Assembly (NCBI RefSeq): GCF_000591055.1
Contig: NC_020388.1
Span: 1,488,001 to 1,552,000, forward strand
DNA length: 64,000 bases
Reading direction: 5' to 3'
Source of the DNA: Natronomonas moolapensis 8.8.11
Lineage (GTDB): Archaea; Halobacteriota; Halobacteria; Halobacteriales; Haloarculaceae
The position numbers were made by a program, and so were the translations under genes. The notes under the pieces were generated by a model, which worked only from the letters and a program-made list of their open reading frames with translations, searched no databases and had not been told where the DNA came from. Positions within the stretch are counted from its first letter, which is position 1. The number at the start of each line of letters is the position of its first letter. Positions 34,178-43,666 of this stretch are shown piece by piece.

Positions 34178-36667
34178 ATGACCGGGTTGGGGGGCTATGA
34201 GTACGAGTACAATTTCTTCGGGGAGTATCAGTCCGCTGTGCTCTCAAAACGGCCAGCGATTGAGCAACTCGTCTTGCTCGATGATGAGGTCGCTAACAAA
34301 ATCATCATTTCCAGATATGAGGGGCCGGTTGACCCCGTCGAATGGGAGTATCTGGAAGAGTACTATAGTGGGCTCTTTGCTGATTTCATCACTGAGCGAA
34401 TCGAGGGACTCGTCGATCCAACACCAGTTACTCGAAACCGCGAGCGCTTCCATCAATTTCGATCGGATATCGTTGCTCTCAATCGAAAACTCCCTGCGCA
34501 ACGATCCGCTCGAGCCGACGTTCTCTCAGGCCCCGCCGAAACCGTCCTATTGAAACACCTTCGCGAGCGCGGATTCGATCCGAGTGCGCTCGATATCACA
34601 CATATCGGTCGCGGTGGGGGGCTATATCTGCTTGAACTCTTTGTTACTGCTGCCCAGCAGGAAGCCTATGCCGAACGGTCCTTATTGCAGCCGCTGTTGA
34701 GCGAAGCTGCTGCATTAGGGGATCTTAGCGAAGCCGAGGCTCGTAAGCGGTTACGTGCCCCGTTGTTGATGGTTTCACTGTGGGCAAATCAGGAAACCGG
34801 GCTCGAACGTTGGCAGCAAAATGATCGCGAGGGTATTCTCGAGATGGCGACGGCGACCGGTAAAACCGTCGCTGGGATCGCTGCGATCGCGGACGTCTGC
34901 GGAGCGTTCCCAGAACAGTCGGAGTCGACACGAACGGATGAGGCCCGGATCCTCGTGGTCGCTCACTCGAATGCGATTCTTAAACAGTGGGAGCGTGAGA
35001 TCCAGGAGAAACTCGGGCTACCGATGCCAGCACACGACCCCGGCGAACGAGCCGCTGACGTGAGTTTCACTGATGGACGAGTTGAGTTTCAGACCGCCCA
35101 ATCACTGCTACCGCGGTACGACCGCGATTTGGCTGACGAATACGATCTCGTCATTTACGACGAAGTCCACCACTACGCCAACGAAAGCGGCTACGGAGCA
35201 GCGATTGCCCGACCAAATTACAAGGCTGCGATGGGGTTGTCGGCGACGATCGGGGACGACGCAAGCATGAAACGTCGGCAACTCACTGACTTGCTTGGCG
35301 ACGTTGTGTACACCTACGGTGTTGAGCAGGCCCAGCGGGATGGAATCATCCCGGACTTCGACTGGACGGTCCATCCAACGCCGCTTGATCCCTATGAGCA
35401 AGAGGAGTGGGACGAGACCACGGACCGGATTTCGAACCAATTCGAACGCCTCAAGCATGCGGATGCGACAACCGAATTGCTGGAACGACTCCCGGTCCCG
35501 TTCGTCGAACTTGAGGACCTCGGAGATTTCATTCGCGCCCACGAGGCAGCTGGCCGGACGCTATCCAACGATGCGATCCCAGAAGAATGGGAGAACCTCG
35601 CTGCAACGATCCACTCGCGAAGTTGGATTCGGCACCGTTCACAGCCAAAAATCGATGATGCGGTTGCACTCGCTGAAGAATATCTCGCGGATTCAGACTC
35701 TCCGATCAAACTCGTTATTTTTGCGATGGACATCGAGACAGCGGATGAAATAGCCGACCGACTGTCGGGGACAACTGACGACGTGTATCTCGCCCACTCG
35801 AAGCTAGAATCGTCGTCCCGGAAGACACGGCAGACCGTCCAGCGAAACATCGACGCGTTCAGCAGATGTGACAACGGCGTCTTGATCTCGCCGAAGATGC
35901 TTGACGAAGGGATTGATGTCCCCGACGCTGAGGTCGGCATCAACGTCGCCGGGACGAAGACTAAACTCCAATTGGTACAGCGAATGGGTCGAGTGCTTCG
36001 GAAACACGGCGAGCAGCGGCCTCACTTCCATCACTTCATCGCGATGCCGGAGGAAGGCGACTACGTCCCCGGGCTTGACTCAAAAGAGTACGTGCAGGAA
36101 CTCAATTGGGTCCGTGAACTCGGGGAGATGATCGGCGTTCAACCGGTTATTGATGACGCCGGTGTCGACAGCGAGCTCTTAGAGCGGGCTGAACAGCGTG
36201 GTCACGAACTGTGGGCGCAAGACCTGCTAGAGGATCTGGAGGTTGAAACTGTTCAAGGGAACGTCCAACTTGAAGAACTCCTGAACGCACTCACCTTCGA
36301 GGCGACGACTGAGTTGCTGGCGACATTAGATCTTGACGGGGCTCGTCTTGAACAAGACAACTGGCAGACGGCGATGGACAATCTCCGTGAATCCGAGACA
36401 CTGCCCGTCGAAGGCCTCCAGCGCGTCTGGTGGCTCTTCCCGCTGTATCACGAACGTCCAAGCGAACTAGTGGAGCTGCTTGAAGCCTCACGGGAGGCAC
36501 TGCAACCCGACGAAGACGAGACAGACTCGGTGGCAAATGAGCAATCACTAACCGAGTTGGAAGATATGGATCTGGAAGCCGGTGAGAATAAGCCTCAGGA
36601 AGCATCCAACAGTAGTGGAGACAACAGCCCCTCAGAGGTCGATTCAACGACACGCTCGGAGGGGTAG
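34178..36667 (+). CDS. XPB/Rad25-like SF2 helicase, C-terminus cut by IS6
   Basis: 829 residues as it stands. An N-terminal domain (about 1-210) is followed by a superfamily 2 helicase: Walker A MATATGKTVAG near 227, motif II IYDEVHHYA near 328, motif III LSATIG near 353 and motif VI LVQRMGRVLRKHG near 605. The acidic tail ends in SEG and a stop formed by the IS6 end at 36665. Without the IS6 element and one 8-bp duplication, the frame continues through 37368-37558, giving an 891-residue protein. The helicase core is intact, so activity may remain. Helicases of this type occur in defence islands; here a PD-(D/E)XK gene and AddA/AddB-like genes follow. Confidence 0.88.
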   Translation: MTGLGGYEYEYNFFGEYQSAVLSKRPAIEQLVLLDDEVANKIIISRYEGPVDPVEWEYLEEYYSGLFADFITERIEGLVDPTPVTRNRERFHQFRSDIVALNRKLPAQRSARADVLSGPAETVLLKHLRERGFDPSALDITHIGRGGGLYLLELFVTAAQQEAYAERSLLQPLLSEAAALGDLSEAEARKRLRAPLLMVSLWANQETGLERWQQNDREGILEMATATGKTVAGIAAIADVCGAFPEQSESTRTDEARILVVAHSNAILKQWEREIQEKLGLPMPAHDPGERAADVSFTDGRVEFQTAQSLLPRYDRDLADEYDLVIYDEVHHYANESGYGAAIARPNYKAAMGLSATIGDDASMKRRQLTDLLGDVVYTYGVEQAQRDGIIPDFDWTVHPTPLDPYEQEEWDETTDRISNQFERLKHADATTELLERLPVPFVELEDLGDFIRAHEAAGRTLSNDAIPEEWENLAATIHSRSWIRHRSQPKIDDAVALAEEYLADSDSPIKLVIFAMDIETADEIADRLSGTTDDVYLAHSKLESSSRKTRQTVQRNIDAFSRCDNGVLISPKMLDEGIDVPDAEVGINVAGTKTKLQLVQRMGRVLRKHGEQRPHFHHFIAMPEEGDYVPGLDSKEYVQELNWVRELGEMIGVQPVIDDAGVDSELLERAEQRGHELWAQDLLEDLEVETVQGNVQLEELLNALTFEATTELLATLDLDGARLEQDNWQTAMDNLRESETLPVEGLQRVWWLFPLYHERPSELVELLEASREALQPDEDETDSVANEQSLTELEDMDLEAGENKPQEASNSSGDNSPSEVDSTTRSEG

Positions 36668-37359
36668 TGTTCAGATAAGCTGATTCCATGCGAAGGCGAA
36701 TGATCGAAGCCAATTGTCGGCGGTATCTGCTTCGGCGTTGCTGAAACAGTTTGAGAAACTGGTAGTTCTACGTTTTACCTCTCGAAAGACACGTTCGACG
36801 CTATTCCGATTTCCATGTTTTTCATATTTGAAATCGAGACTGTGACGGCGGCAAGCGTCCTTCAATGAGTGCGAGCCATCGATGAGAAACACGGCGTGTT
36901 CTACGTCGTGTTTCTCGCGGAGTTCAGCAAAGAACGCGTGAGCAATTACGCTGTTTGTGGTTGGCTCAAGCGTTGTGTATAGCAATTCGTTTGTTTCAGG
37001 ATCGACAGCCGCGTACAGCCAATATTGTTCATCATTGAGCCGGATCACCGTCTCGTCAACGGCGACGTGATCCGGATTTTGACCAGACTCAGGCTGTAGA
37101 TCTGCTTTCTGAACCCAATTATGCACAGTTGACCGAGCACGATTGACACCAAATAATTCAAGAATAGAAACAGTATTCGAAAGTGATAATCCAGCGAGAT
37201 GGAGCTGAATACTAAGCTTCATCAGAAATCGTGGTGTCGCTTCTCGCTCCACAAAACCTAACTCGATCTCGTCCAAATGGCCGTTGAGGCGGGCGTTTTT
37301 GGGCATAGAGCACTCAAAAAATGTACCGCCTCACTTTTCATTCTTATCTGAACACCGCC
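36663..37359 (-). mobile_element. IS6-family element (copy 2), intact
   Basis: A 697-bp element with 17-bp ends GGTAGTGTTCAGATAAG and GGCGGTGTTCAGATAAG (two mismatches), flanked by a perfect 8-bp duplication CTCGGAGG (36655-36662 and 37360-37367). Length and ends match copy 3 at 52421-53117 exactly. It is inserted in the last part of the helicase gene. Confidence 0.95.
36671..37306 (-). CDS. IS6-family transposase (copy 2)
   Basis: 211 residues, complete. An N-terminal helix-turn-helix region is followed by the DDE core: Asp in HVAVDETVIRL, Asp in VFLIDGSHSL and Glu in NSVERVFREVKRR. The stop lies inside the terminal repeat. IS6 enzymes work by copy-out replicative transposition that can fuse replicons or delete adjoining DNA. 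Compared with copy 3, differences are scattered (FLMKLS for LLMKLG, VELF-type changes), so the two copies are not from one very recent event. Confidence 0.94.
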   Translation of the reverse strand: MPKNARLNGHLDEIELGFVEREATPRFLMKLSIQLHLAGLSLSNTVSILELFGVNRARSTVHNWVQKADLQPESGQNPDHVAVDETVIRLNDEQYWLYAAVDPETNELLYTTLEPTTNSVIAHAFFAELREKHDVEHAVFLIDGSHSLKDACRRHSLDFKYEKHGNRNSVERVFREVKRRTTSFSNCFSNAEADTADNWLRSFAFAWNQLI

Positions 37360-37367
37360 CTCGGAGG

Positions 37368-37558
37368 CCTCCAAAAGTTTAGTAGAAGCGGAGTCCAACG
37401 ACGGGGGTGATCGTAACGGGCCTTCATCAGCGGCATCTGGTGCCCAATCAGAGCCTCAAACATCTGTAGAAATTAACGCTGGTGAGGCGAATAAAAACGA
37501 CGACAACAAAAGCGACGGGATCGTCGGTCGGATCCGTGAATCACTATTCGGCGATTAA
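37368..37558 (+). pseudogene. Detached C-terminal end of the helicase
   Basis: The frame begins right after the 8-bp duplication and is the exact continuation of helicase codon 828. It encodes an acidic, Asn/Ser-rich tail that ends in GIVGRIRESLFGD, a short amphipathic helix like that closing the soluble kinase gene. It has no start of its own and is probably not translated. Confidence 0.85.
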
Positions 37559-37870
37559 TATGTGAGATATAGGACGCCGCCCCAAATTCTGTTTGTCAAA
37601 CGTCCACTATTGCTTAGCAAGATGACTCGGTGATTGTTTATAAGCACTGACCACCATCGGACGTAATCCTGATACTGACTCATTTTGACTGACCGATTCG
37701 CGCCTTTCCTTTTGTACGAGGCGTTCTGGCAGGAATCTAATTAACAAAACCAATTCCGCGGAGTTCGCAGTAGCCATCTAATCAATAAAAACATTCATTA
37801 ATACGGTGCTCTCAGGACAGTCGAATTGATCATGCCAGTTTATGTTTATCGAAAATAAATATCATTAAGC
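37559..37870. promoter_or_regulatory. AT-rich upstream region of the PD-(D/E)XK gene
   Basis: A 312-bp gap with no gene. It is richer in A and T than its surroundings and has several TATA-like segments (TTTATGTTTATC near 37840, ATCAATAAAA near 37780), so at least one promoter for the next gene is expected here. Confidence 0.4.
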
Positions 37871-39133
37871 ATGGATCAGACCGTTGACGATCTTCGAACG
37901 CAGTTAGAAGACTTCGCGACAACGGTTCAGGCCGTTCCGGAGGTTGACGAGCCACCCAAGACGACGTTAGAAGTGCTCGACCGCCGTCCTCGAGAAACGT
38001 ATTGGATCTCTTGGCTTCAGTATCTTCTCGATCCGTCGCAGCCACACGGCTTCAACACGACGATCCTTGACGTAGTTCTCAAGCTGGTCACCAAGGGAAG
38101 CGAGGACGCCGAGCTTGAGTATCAGTCTCCAGATGACATTGTCGTCAAATCAGAAGTAGGCGGGTCACACGGAAATCGATTGGATCTACTTGTAGCTCTA
38201 CTCGAAGAGTGGGCGGTCTGTTGCGAACTGAAGGTAACGTCGGGGGAACGGGATGGACAGACTCGCGACTACTACCGAGACTCTGACCTACCCCCAAGTG
38301 ACCTTTCGGTTCCCCCAGACAGCGAGTATTACGTGTACATCTCGAAGGCAGATCGACCGAATGCAAGCGCCGAGGCTTTTCAGGATGTCTCTTGGCAGGA
38401 GCTCGTCAACGCTTTTGACGACGTACTGCTGTCCATCCAAGGTGACGCGACAGAACGGGGCATGGCTCAACTGCGAGATTTTCGTGACACAATTACTAGA
38501 GAGGTAAGCATGACCGACCAAGAATATTCGGAGCGCCAACGCGAAAAGATGGAATTGTACCTCAAGTACCACGACGAAATCCAGCAGGCTCGTGACGCGT
38601 TCGAAGACATCCACGATCGAGAGAAAGAACGCTGGACGGAGCGATTTCTCGAGGAGTACAGACCGGACACTTGGTCCGACGAGTGGAACTGTGAGCACTC
38701 AAAACGAGGTCTGATTTATCGGGATGACTGGCGACTCGATGCGAACCGGACTCCCGTTGATGATCGCGATGCTGCCGTGTATCGGCTCGAATTCCAGCAC
38801 TTTCTCCGGAAGCGGTCTACGTTCACCGACGGTCGACTTAGGGTTCGAGTCTACACATCTCGCCACGGGGTGCCGAATACCTATCGAGAAGCAATCAAAG
38901 AGCTGACAAACAACGAATACTACGATGAGTTAGCTGACATCCGGCAGCAATACGGTATTGAACACGTCGCCGGAAAGAAAGTCCACGCCGAAAAGTACTA
39001 TTCCTTCGATCCAACCGGCGGGCCCGACGTAGCCTATGAGACACTGGCACAGGCGTTTGAAGAATTCATTGAGCTGGCACCGATACTGACACAAATCCAT
39101 GAACAGGCACTCGACCGAGCGATGAACCAATAA
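37871..39133 (+). CDS. PD-(D/E)XK nuclease superfamily protein
   Basis: 420 residues. The nuclease core is in the first third: a WISWLQYLLDP start typical of PDDEXK_4-type proteins, Asp in GNRLDLLVAL near residue 101 and the ExK motif in VCCELKVTSG near 118. A central coiled-coil-like region (RQREKMELYLKYHDEIQQA) is followed by a C-terminal domain of unknown fold. This layout occurs in proteins of bacterial and archaeal defence islands. It probably cuts DNA in the cytoplasm. The neighbouring helicase and AddA/AddB-like pair make a defence role plausible. Confidence 0.82.
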   Translation: MDQTVDDLRTQLEDFATTVQAVPEVDEPPKTTLEVLDRRPRETYWISWLQYLLDPSQPHGFNTTILDVVLKLVTKGSEDAELEYQSPDDIVVKSEVGGSHGNRLDLLVALLEEWAVCCELKVTSGERDGQTRDYYRDSDLPPSDLSVPPDSEYYVYISKADRPNASAEAFQDVSWQELVNAFDDVLLSIQGDATERGMAQLRDFRDTITREVSMTDQEYSERQREKMELYLKYHDEIQQARDAFEDIHDREKERWTERFLEEYRPDTWSDEWNCEHSKRGLIYRDDWRLDANRTPVDDRDAAVYRLEFQHFLRKRSTFTDGRLRVRVYTSRHGVPNTYREAIKELTNNEYYDELADIRQQYGIEHVAGKKVHAEKYYSFDPTGGPDVAYETLAQAFEEFIELAPILTQIHEQALDRAMNQ

Positions 39134-39138
39134 TTAGT

Positions 39139-39414
39139 CATGGTGATATCTGTATAGAGACGACGAGGCGACTCTCCGAACGAAACGAACTTTACGCGGA
39201 AGGAAGACAGTACAGCGTTGTAAAGCTGGACACGTGGAAGGTTCCGTCAGACGACGATGTCGTCTACAAGGTTGGCGAAATCGACTCATTGGAGGCTGAC
39301 CGAAGAACGATGGCTGGTCGAGCTGAATCTGTCCTCGTCCTTGATGAGAATGGGAATACGGTATCGGAGAATAGTGGCCCGAACCGTCCGACGGATTGTA
39401 CCACACGCGAGTGA
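39139..39414 (+). pseudogene. Unidentified gene remnant
   Basis: A 91-codon open stretch without a start codon near its beginning, directly after the nuclease gene. It has good haloarchaeal coding character: ETTRRLSERNELYAEG, YSVVKLDTWKVPSDDD and a GEIDSLEADRRTMAG segment. The family is not recognised. It is probably the tail of a gene whose front is lost. Confidence 0.45.
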
Positions 39415-39841
39415 CCACGGTACTTTTCCTGACGCTTATTTTGTCTCCAGGAGGTACTTTTTTTGAGTCCAATGGCCTGGATCTATTTTTCCCGTTCTGA
39501 AGCCGTTCAACGATCCATTCGAAATAGCTGGCAGACCCAACTGGCCACCATTTGTAATCCGCTGTCAGTGCCTGATCAGCGGTCTGATGCCAAGATCGAC
39601 CAATATGAATCAAGCATAGGAGATGCAATATACGCACGTTCCATCTTGCACAGCCCGATTTCCCAACTTCGATACAGATACTAATGTTTCGCTGTCTTCG
39701 GTAAGAGCCTCTCAGGGAGCCCCGTGTTGGCATTCGTACGGTATAATAAGTCCTGAACCGATCACCCCAGAGAATTCCTCCGAAGCTGACTATTCCGATT
39801 CCGATGCTCTTCACTCGAAGCGGTGGTGTGACTGAGGCGTC
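39415..39841. other. Gap with no supported gene
   Basis: About 430 bp. A minus-strand frame contains an aromatic-rich piece (KWWPVGSASYFEWIVERL) that might be a gene remnant. The rest has poor coding character. Nothing else is seen. Confidence 0.3.
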
Positions 39842-42800
39842 TCACCTGCTCTCTTCGGGGACCTCGGCAAGCAGCGTCCTCTGGATCCCCTCTTGGATCG
39901 ATTCGATTTTAGCCGGCTCAAGCTCGGTGGTCCAGTCCGCATCGATTGCTGTGAACACGAGCGATATTCGAACGGATCGTGTCGTATCCTGTTGGGCCAA
40001 TGCCACCGCGTAGGCATGCATCTGTTTGACGTAGTAGGCCGCGTCGTCGGCTATCTCGTCCTCGGTCACATCGCCGGTCTTGTAATCGATTATGTGGTAT
40101 GCCGACGGCGTGACGAGTAGATGGTCGATGTAGCCAACAATCTCACCGCGGTCGAACTCCGCGGTCACGTATAGCTCGTCATAGCGCTGGTCGACATCCG
40201 CCGCAGCAGCCCGCTGTTGGATGTACTCGATTCCACGTTGGGCATGCTTGCGCACTCGGGCCTGCAGGTCCGGAGTCAGGTCGACGGCTGCCTCCTCTGC
40301 AGCCAGCGTCTGTCGCATGATATCCGACCAACGGCCCTCCGGGGCCCGGAGCTCACACAGCTGGTGGACCATTTCGCCGAAAATATTCGATTCGACGTCC
40401 GAGACCGCCTGTGTAGACTCCTCTTGATTGGCGTCGCTTTCGGGCCCACCCTGTAGACTTGCCGACTCGTCGCCGTGACGGCGATCCGGACGGTCGGGAT
40501 CGACCTCTTCGACGTAGAGCGTCCGTGCCTCTGTATCGAGCGCCAACTCCCCGTACTCGCTTTGCAGCGCCGCCCAGTCGGTGGCGGACAGGCGGAACGT
40601 AACCTCAGGTGTCGGCGGCGACTCCGAAAGCTCGACAGCCGGATCCTCGGCGGTCGTCGCCGGCGTTCGTTCGATGGGCGGCGTCGGAAGCGAGACAGCA
40701 TACGATCCGTCGCCGTATGCTCGCTCGACGCGAGTGGCCGACTCCAGGGCCCTACACACATCTTCTGTGAGGAGCTCCGGTTGCACCCAATCGCGCCAAC
40801 TCGAGGCATCGTCGGGCGTCGCCTGCTTGAGCTCGGTAAGTGACGACACGTCAGCCTCGCTATCCGACTCGTGCAGCCCGCTCAAGAGGAGATGGTCGCG
40901 AGCCCGTGTGCAAGCGACGTACAGCACCCGTTTTTCCTCGGCGCGTTCTTCCGCCCGACGCTGGTCCCGGAGCGTGTTTCGGGCCATCGTATCGGTCAAC
41001 TCGAACGGGTCATCCGGTTGCGGGGCTTTCATTCCGACCGCGTGTTCGCCGTTGATTTCTTCGAACTCGACCTGGTCGTTGAGGGACGGCTTGTCGTTGA
41101 ACTCTCGACCGATTCCCGGGACGACGACGAAGGGAAACTCCATGCCTTTGGCGTCGTGGATCGTCAGAATCTGGACGCCCTCCGCGGTGGTATCGGCCTC
41201 GCTTTCGCGCCCACCACGGCTCACGCGGCGTTCGATCCGGTTGACGAGCGTCGTGAGACTGCGGACATCGTCATCACTGTACCCGCGCAACTGCTCGCGG
41301 AATTTCTCGACGTTTGCGATAGCCTGCTGTGGCCGGTCGCCAACGCTGATGTTGACGAAAAAGCCTGTCTCCTCGATAATCTGTGTGAGATACGACGCCC
41401 ACGAACCACTGAATTCGGCCTCCACATCGGGTTCCTCGTTCGTATCATCATCGCTGACCGTGATTCCGGCCTGCCGTCGCCAGCGCGTGAGCAACGTATA
41501 GACCTGGGCGAGGTCCTCGTGGTTGCTCTCTCCGAGTGCGGCCCACAGCGGCTCGCCGTGCCGTTTCAATCGCGCGAGCGTATCATCTGCCAGCCCGAAT
41601 AACGGTGACCGCAGCGCCGCGTACAGCGCCCGTTCGTCGCTCGGGTCGGCCAGCGCACGGAAGAGGTTCAATAACGCCGTGATCTCGGTCGTTTCATAGA
41701 AACCTAATCCGGACGCGACCGAATAGGGAATCTCTGCGTCGTTCAACGCCCGCTCGTACGTCTTGAGATGCGTTCGACTCCGAAGGAGGATCGCAATATC
41801 GTCCGCCTCGAGCTCCCGCGTCGGGCCATCTCCCGACTCCGCGGCATCGTCGCCGCCCTCGTCGGGGTACACCTGTGTTGGCTTGTCGAGTAGTTGCGAC
41901 AGCCGTGCCGCAAGCGCCATCGCCTCGAGTTCGCTGTCGTGTTCCGGCTCGGCGTCGGCAAAGTCGGGATAGTGCTCGAAGCGGGCGGCCCGCAACTCGG
42001 GATCGGACGGCACCGCGAGGTATTCGACGCTGCCTACCTCGGCTGGGTCGTCTCGGGCCGGAGTCAATCGCTGTGGCTCCGCCTCGTAAGGGTCGCCATC
42101 CGCCTCGAAGACGGTCTCGAACAGCTGGTTGATCGACTCGAGCACTGTCGGCAGTGTTCTGAAGTTCGTCGACAACTGGTCGTCGTCCGCTGCAGTCCCG
42201 TCGCTTTCGTCTTGGTGTACGGCTGGCTGGTCATCCTCGTCAGCGACGGCTTCGAGGATATCGGCTGTTTCGCGAAACTGGGTGACGTCGGCGTTTCGGA
42301 AGCGATAGATGCTCTGTTTGACGTCGCCGACGACGAAGACGTTCTCCGCGTCGAAGTCATCTGGATCCGCCGCCGTGAGAAGCTTGATCAGATCCCATTG
42401 TCGGGGATCGGTATCCTGGAACTCGTCGACCATCACGTACTCGAAGCGATCCCGGAGTTCCTGCCGGACAGCTTCGTTTCGCTCCGCTTGCAAGAACTCG
42501 ACGGTGTAGGAAACGAGATCGCCAAAGTCGACGGCGTTCTGTTGGGTTTTGCGGTCCTCGTACTTCTCAGCAGCGAGTAGGGTTAACTCCGCTAGCGCTG
42601 ACACGAGTTCGAAGCTATTGCGCTCGACCTCGAGGTCGACGCTGACGGTGTACTCTTCCGGGCAGAGCCGGTCGACCAGCGTCTCGAAGGCATTATCGAA
42701 CGCGGTCTTGCGCGGGTGGCCGTCCCAGTTGGTTTTCGCCCCCGAATAGCCCGCGTACTGCTCACCATCGCCTGTGGTGAGATGTTGGCTCAGATCGGCG

Positions 42801-43666
42801 ATCAACGCCTGTTTGGCTCGCGTCGACTGACCGTCGTCATATCCTGGTTCGATGATTTCAACGACGCCCGCAGCCCGTTTCCATACCCGCCCGCCAGTGT
42901 CGATATCCGGCGGCTGTTCGATGATCTCGGTGAGAGTCTCGATCGCGTCGACGACCGCCGGGTCGGCGAGCACTGCAGCGGCGACGTCCGGATCGATCGG
43001 ATGGAGATGCGTCTCGACGAAGTCGATGTACTCCGTTTCGGTCGCGTCGGCCCACTCGTCGGCCCAGTCGATGCTTTCCGGTCGCTCCCCGAGCAGATCG
43101 GTCACCACTGACCGGAGCTGATCCCGGGAGAAACGCTGGGCCAGCGTCTCCATCGCGTCGTGTGTGTCGTATTCTTCGAGTACGGCACCGACGGTGTCGT
43201 CGATCAGCGCCGCTGCCTCGTTCTCGTCGAGCGTGTCGAAGCCTGGGTCGACGGCATCGACCGCGAAGGCGTGCTCGCGCAGGAGTCGCGCACAAAACCC
43301 GTGTAGCGTGTGGATGTAGCCCTGCTCGAGTTCGTCTGCGATCGTCCGCCAGGCATCGAACGCGTCGGGGTCCAACTCGGCGAGTCGGTCCGTGATCTCG
43401 GTTCGGATGCTTTCTTCGAGTTCGTTCGCGGCTCGCTCGGTGAACGTCGTCGTGACGATGTGTTTCGGCTGGAGTGGCGGGTCGTCGGGGTCGAGCGTCT
43501 CGGGATCGGCTGTCGCGAGGGCATCCTCCAGCATCCACAGATACCGGGCGGTCAGCGTTGTCGTCTTGCCCGTCCCCGCCCCTGCTGTCAGCGTCACGTT
43601 TCTGTCGAGTGCATCGACCGCCCGTTGTTGCTCGTCGGTCAGGTCCTCGTAGCTCACCATCGTCAT
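39842..43666 (-). CDS. UvrD/AddA-like helicase-nuclease
   Basis: 1274 residues. Superfamily 1A helicase motifs are clear: Walker A LTAGAGTGKTTTL near 27, HTLHGFCARLL near 115, DEFQDTDPRQW near 422, VVGDVKQSIYRFRNAD near 455 and VLYVACTRARDHLL near 925. The C-terminus has a PD-(D/E)XK domain with GYIDHLLVTP and YHIIDYKTGD. This is the AddA/RecB layout. It should unwind and cut DNA ends, with the AddB-like partner whose stop overlaps its start (ATGA). Such pairs act in end repair and in destruction of foreign DNA. Confidence 0.92.
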   Translation of the reverse strand: MTMVSYEDLTDEQQRAVDALDRNVTLTAGAGTGKTTTLTARYLWMLEDALATADPETLDPDDPPLQPKHIVTTTFTERAANELEESIRTEITDRLAELDPDAFDAWRTIADELEQGYIHTLHGFCARLLREHAFAVDAVDPGFDTLDENEAAALIDDTVGAVLEEYDTHDAMETLAQRFSRDQLRSVVTDLLGERPESIDWADEWADATETEYIDFVETHLHPIDPDVAAAVLADPAVVDAIETLTEIIEQPPDIDTGGRVWKRAAGVVEIIEPGYDDGQSTRAKQALIADLSQHLTTGDGEQYAGYSGAKTNWDGHPRKTAFDNAFETLVDRLCPEEYTVSVDLEVERNSFELVSALAELTLLAAEKYEDRKTQQNAVDFGDLVSYTVEFLQAERNEAVRQELRDRFEYVMVDEFQDTDPRQWDLIKLLTAADPDDFDAENVFVVGDVKQSIYRFRNADVTQFRETADILEAVADEDDQPAVHQDESDGTAADDDQLSTNFRTLPTVLESINQLFETVFEADGDPYEAEPQRLTPARDDPAEVGSVEYLAVPSDPELRAARFEHYPDFADAEPEHDSELEAMALAARLSQLLDKPTQVYPDEGGDDAAESGDGPTRELEADDIAILLRSRTHLKTYERALNDAEIPYSVASGLGFYETTEITALLNLFRALADPSDERALYAALRSPLFGLADDTLARLKRHGEPLWAALGESNHEDLAQVYTLLTRWRRQAGITVSDDDTNEEPDVEAEFSGSWASYLTQIIEETGFFVNISVGDRPQQAIANVEKFREQLRGYSDDDVRSLTTLVNRIERRVSRGGRESEADTTAEGVQILTIHDAKGMEFPFVVVPGIGREFNDKPSLNDQVEFEEINGEHAVGMKAPQPDDPFELTDTMARNTLRDQRRAEERAEEKRVLYVACTRARDHLLLSGLHESDSEADVSSLTELKQATPDDASSWRDWVQPELLTEDVCRALESATRVERAYGDGSYAVSLPTPPIERTPATTAEDPAVELSESPPTPEVTFRLSATDWAALQSEYGELALDTEARTLYVEEVDPDRPDRRHGDESASLQGGPESDANQEESTQAVSDVESNIFGEMVHQLCELRAPEGRWSDIMRQTLAAEEAAVDLTPDLQARVRKHAQRGIEYIQQRAAAADVDQRYDELYVTAEFDRGEIVGYIDHLLVTPSAYHIIDYKTGDVTEDEIADDAAYYVKQMHAYAVALAQQDTTRSVRISLVFTAIDADWTTELEPAKIESIQEGIQRTLLAEVPEESR

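Noticed and set aside
33969-34181. Cys-containing 70-codon frame before the helicase gene
   Set aside because: Its composition is not haloarchaeal, it overlaps the helicase start, and it has no recognised zinc motif spacing.
39134-39814. 226-codon minus-strand frame between the nuclease and AddA-like genes
   Set aside because: It is basic and rich in Arg, Ser and Pro, unlike the other proteins, and opposes a frame with better coding character. A short inner piece might be a relic, but the whole is not supported.
40871-41602. 243-codon plus-strand frame inside the AddA-like gene
   Set aside because: It is antisense to conserved helicase motifs and has no domain of its own.
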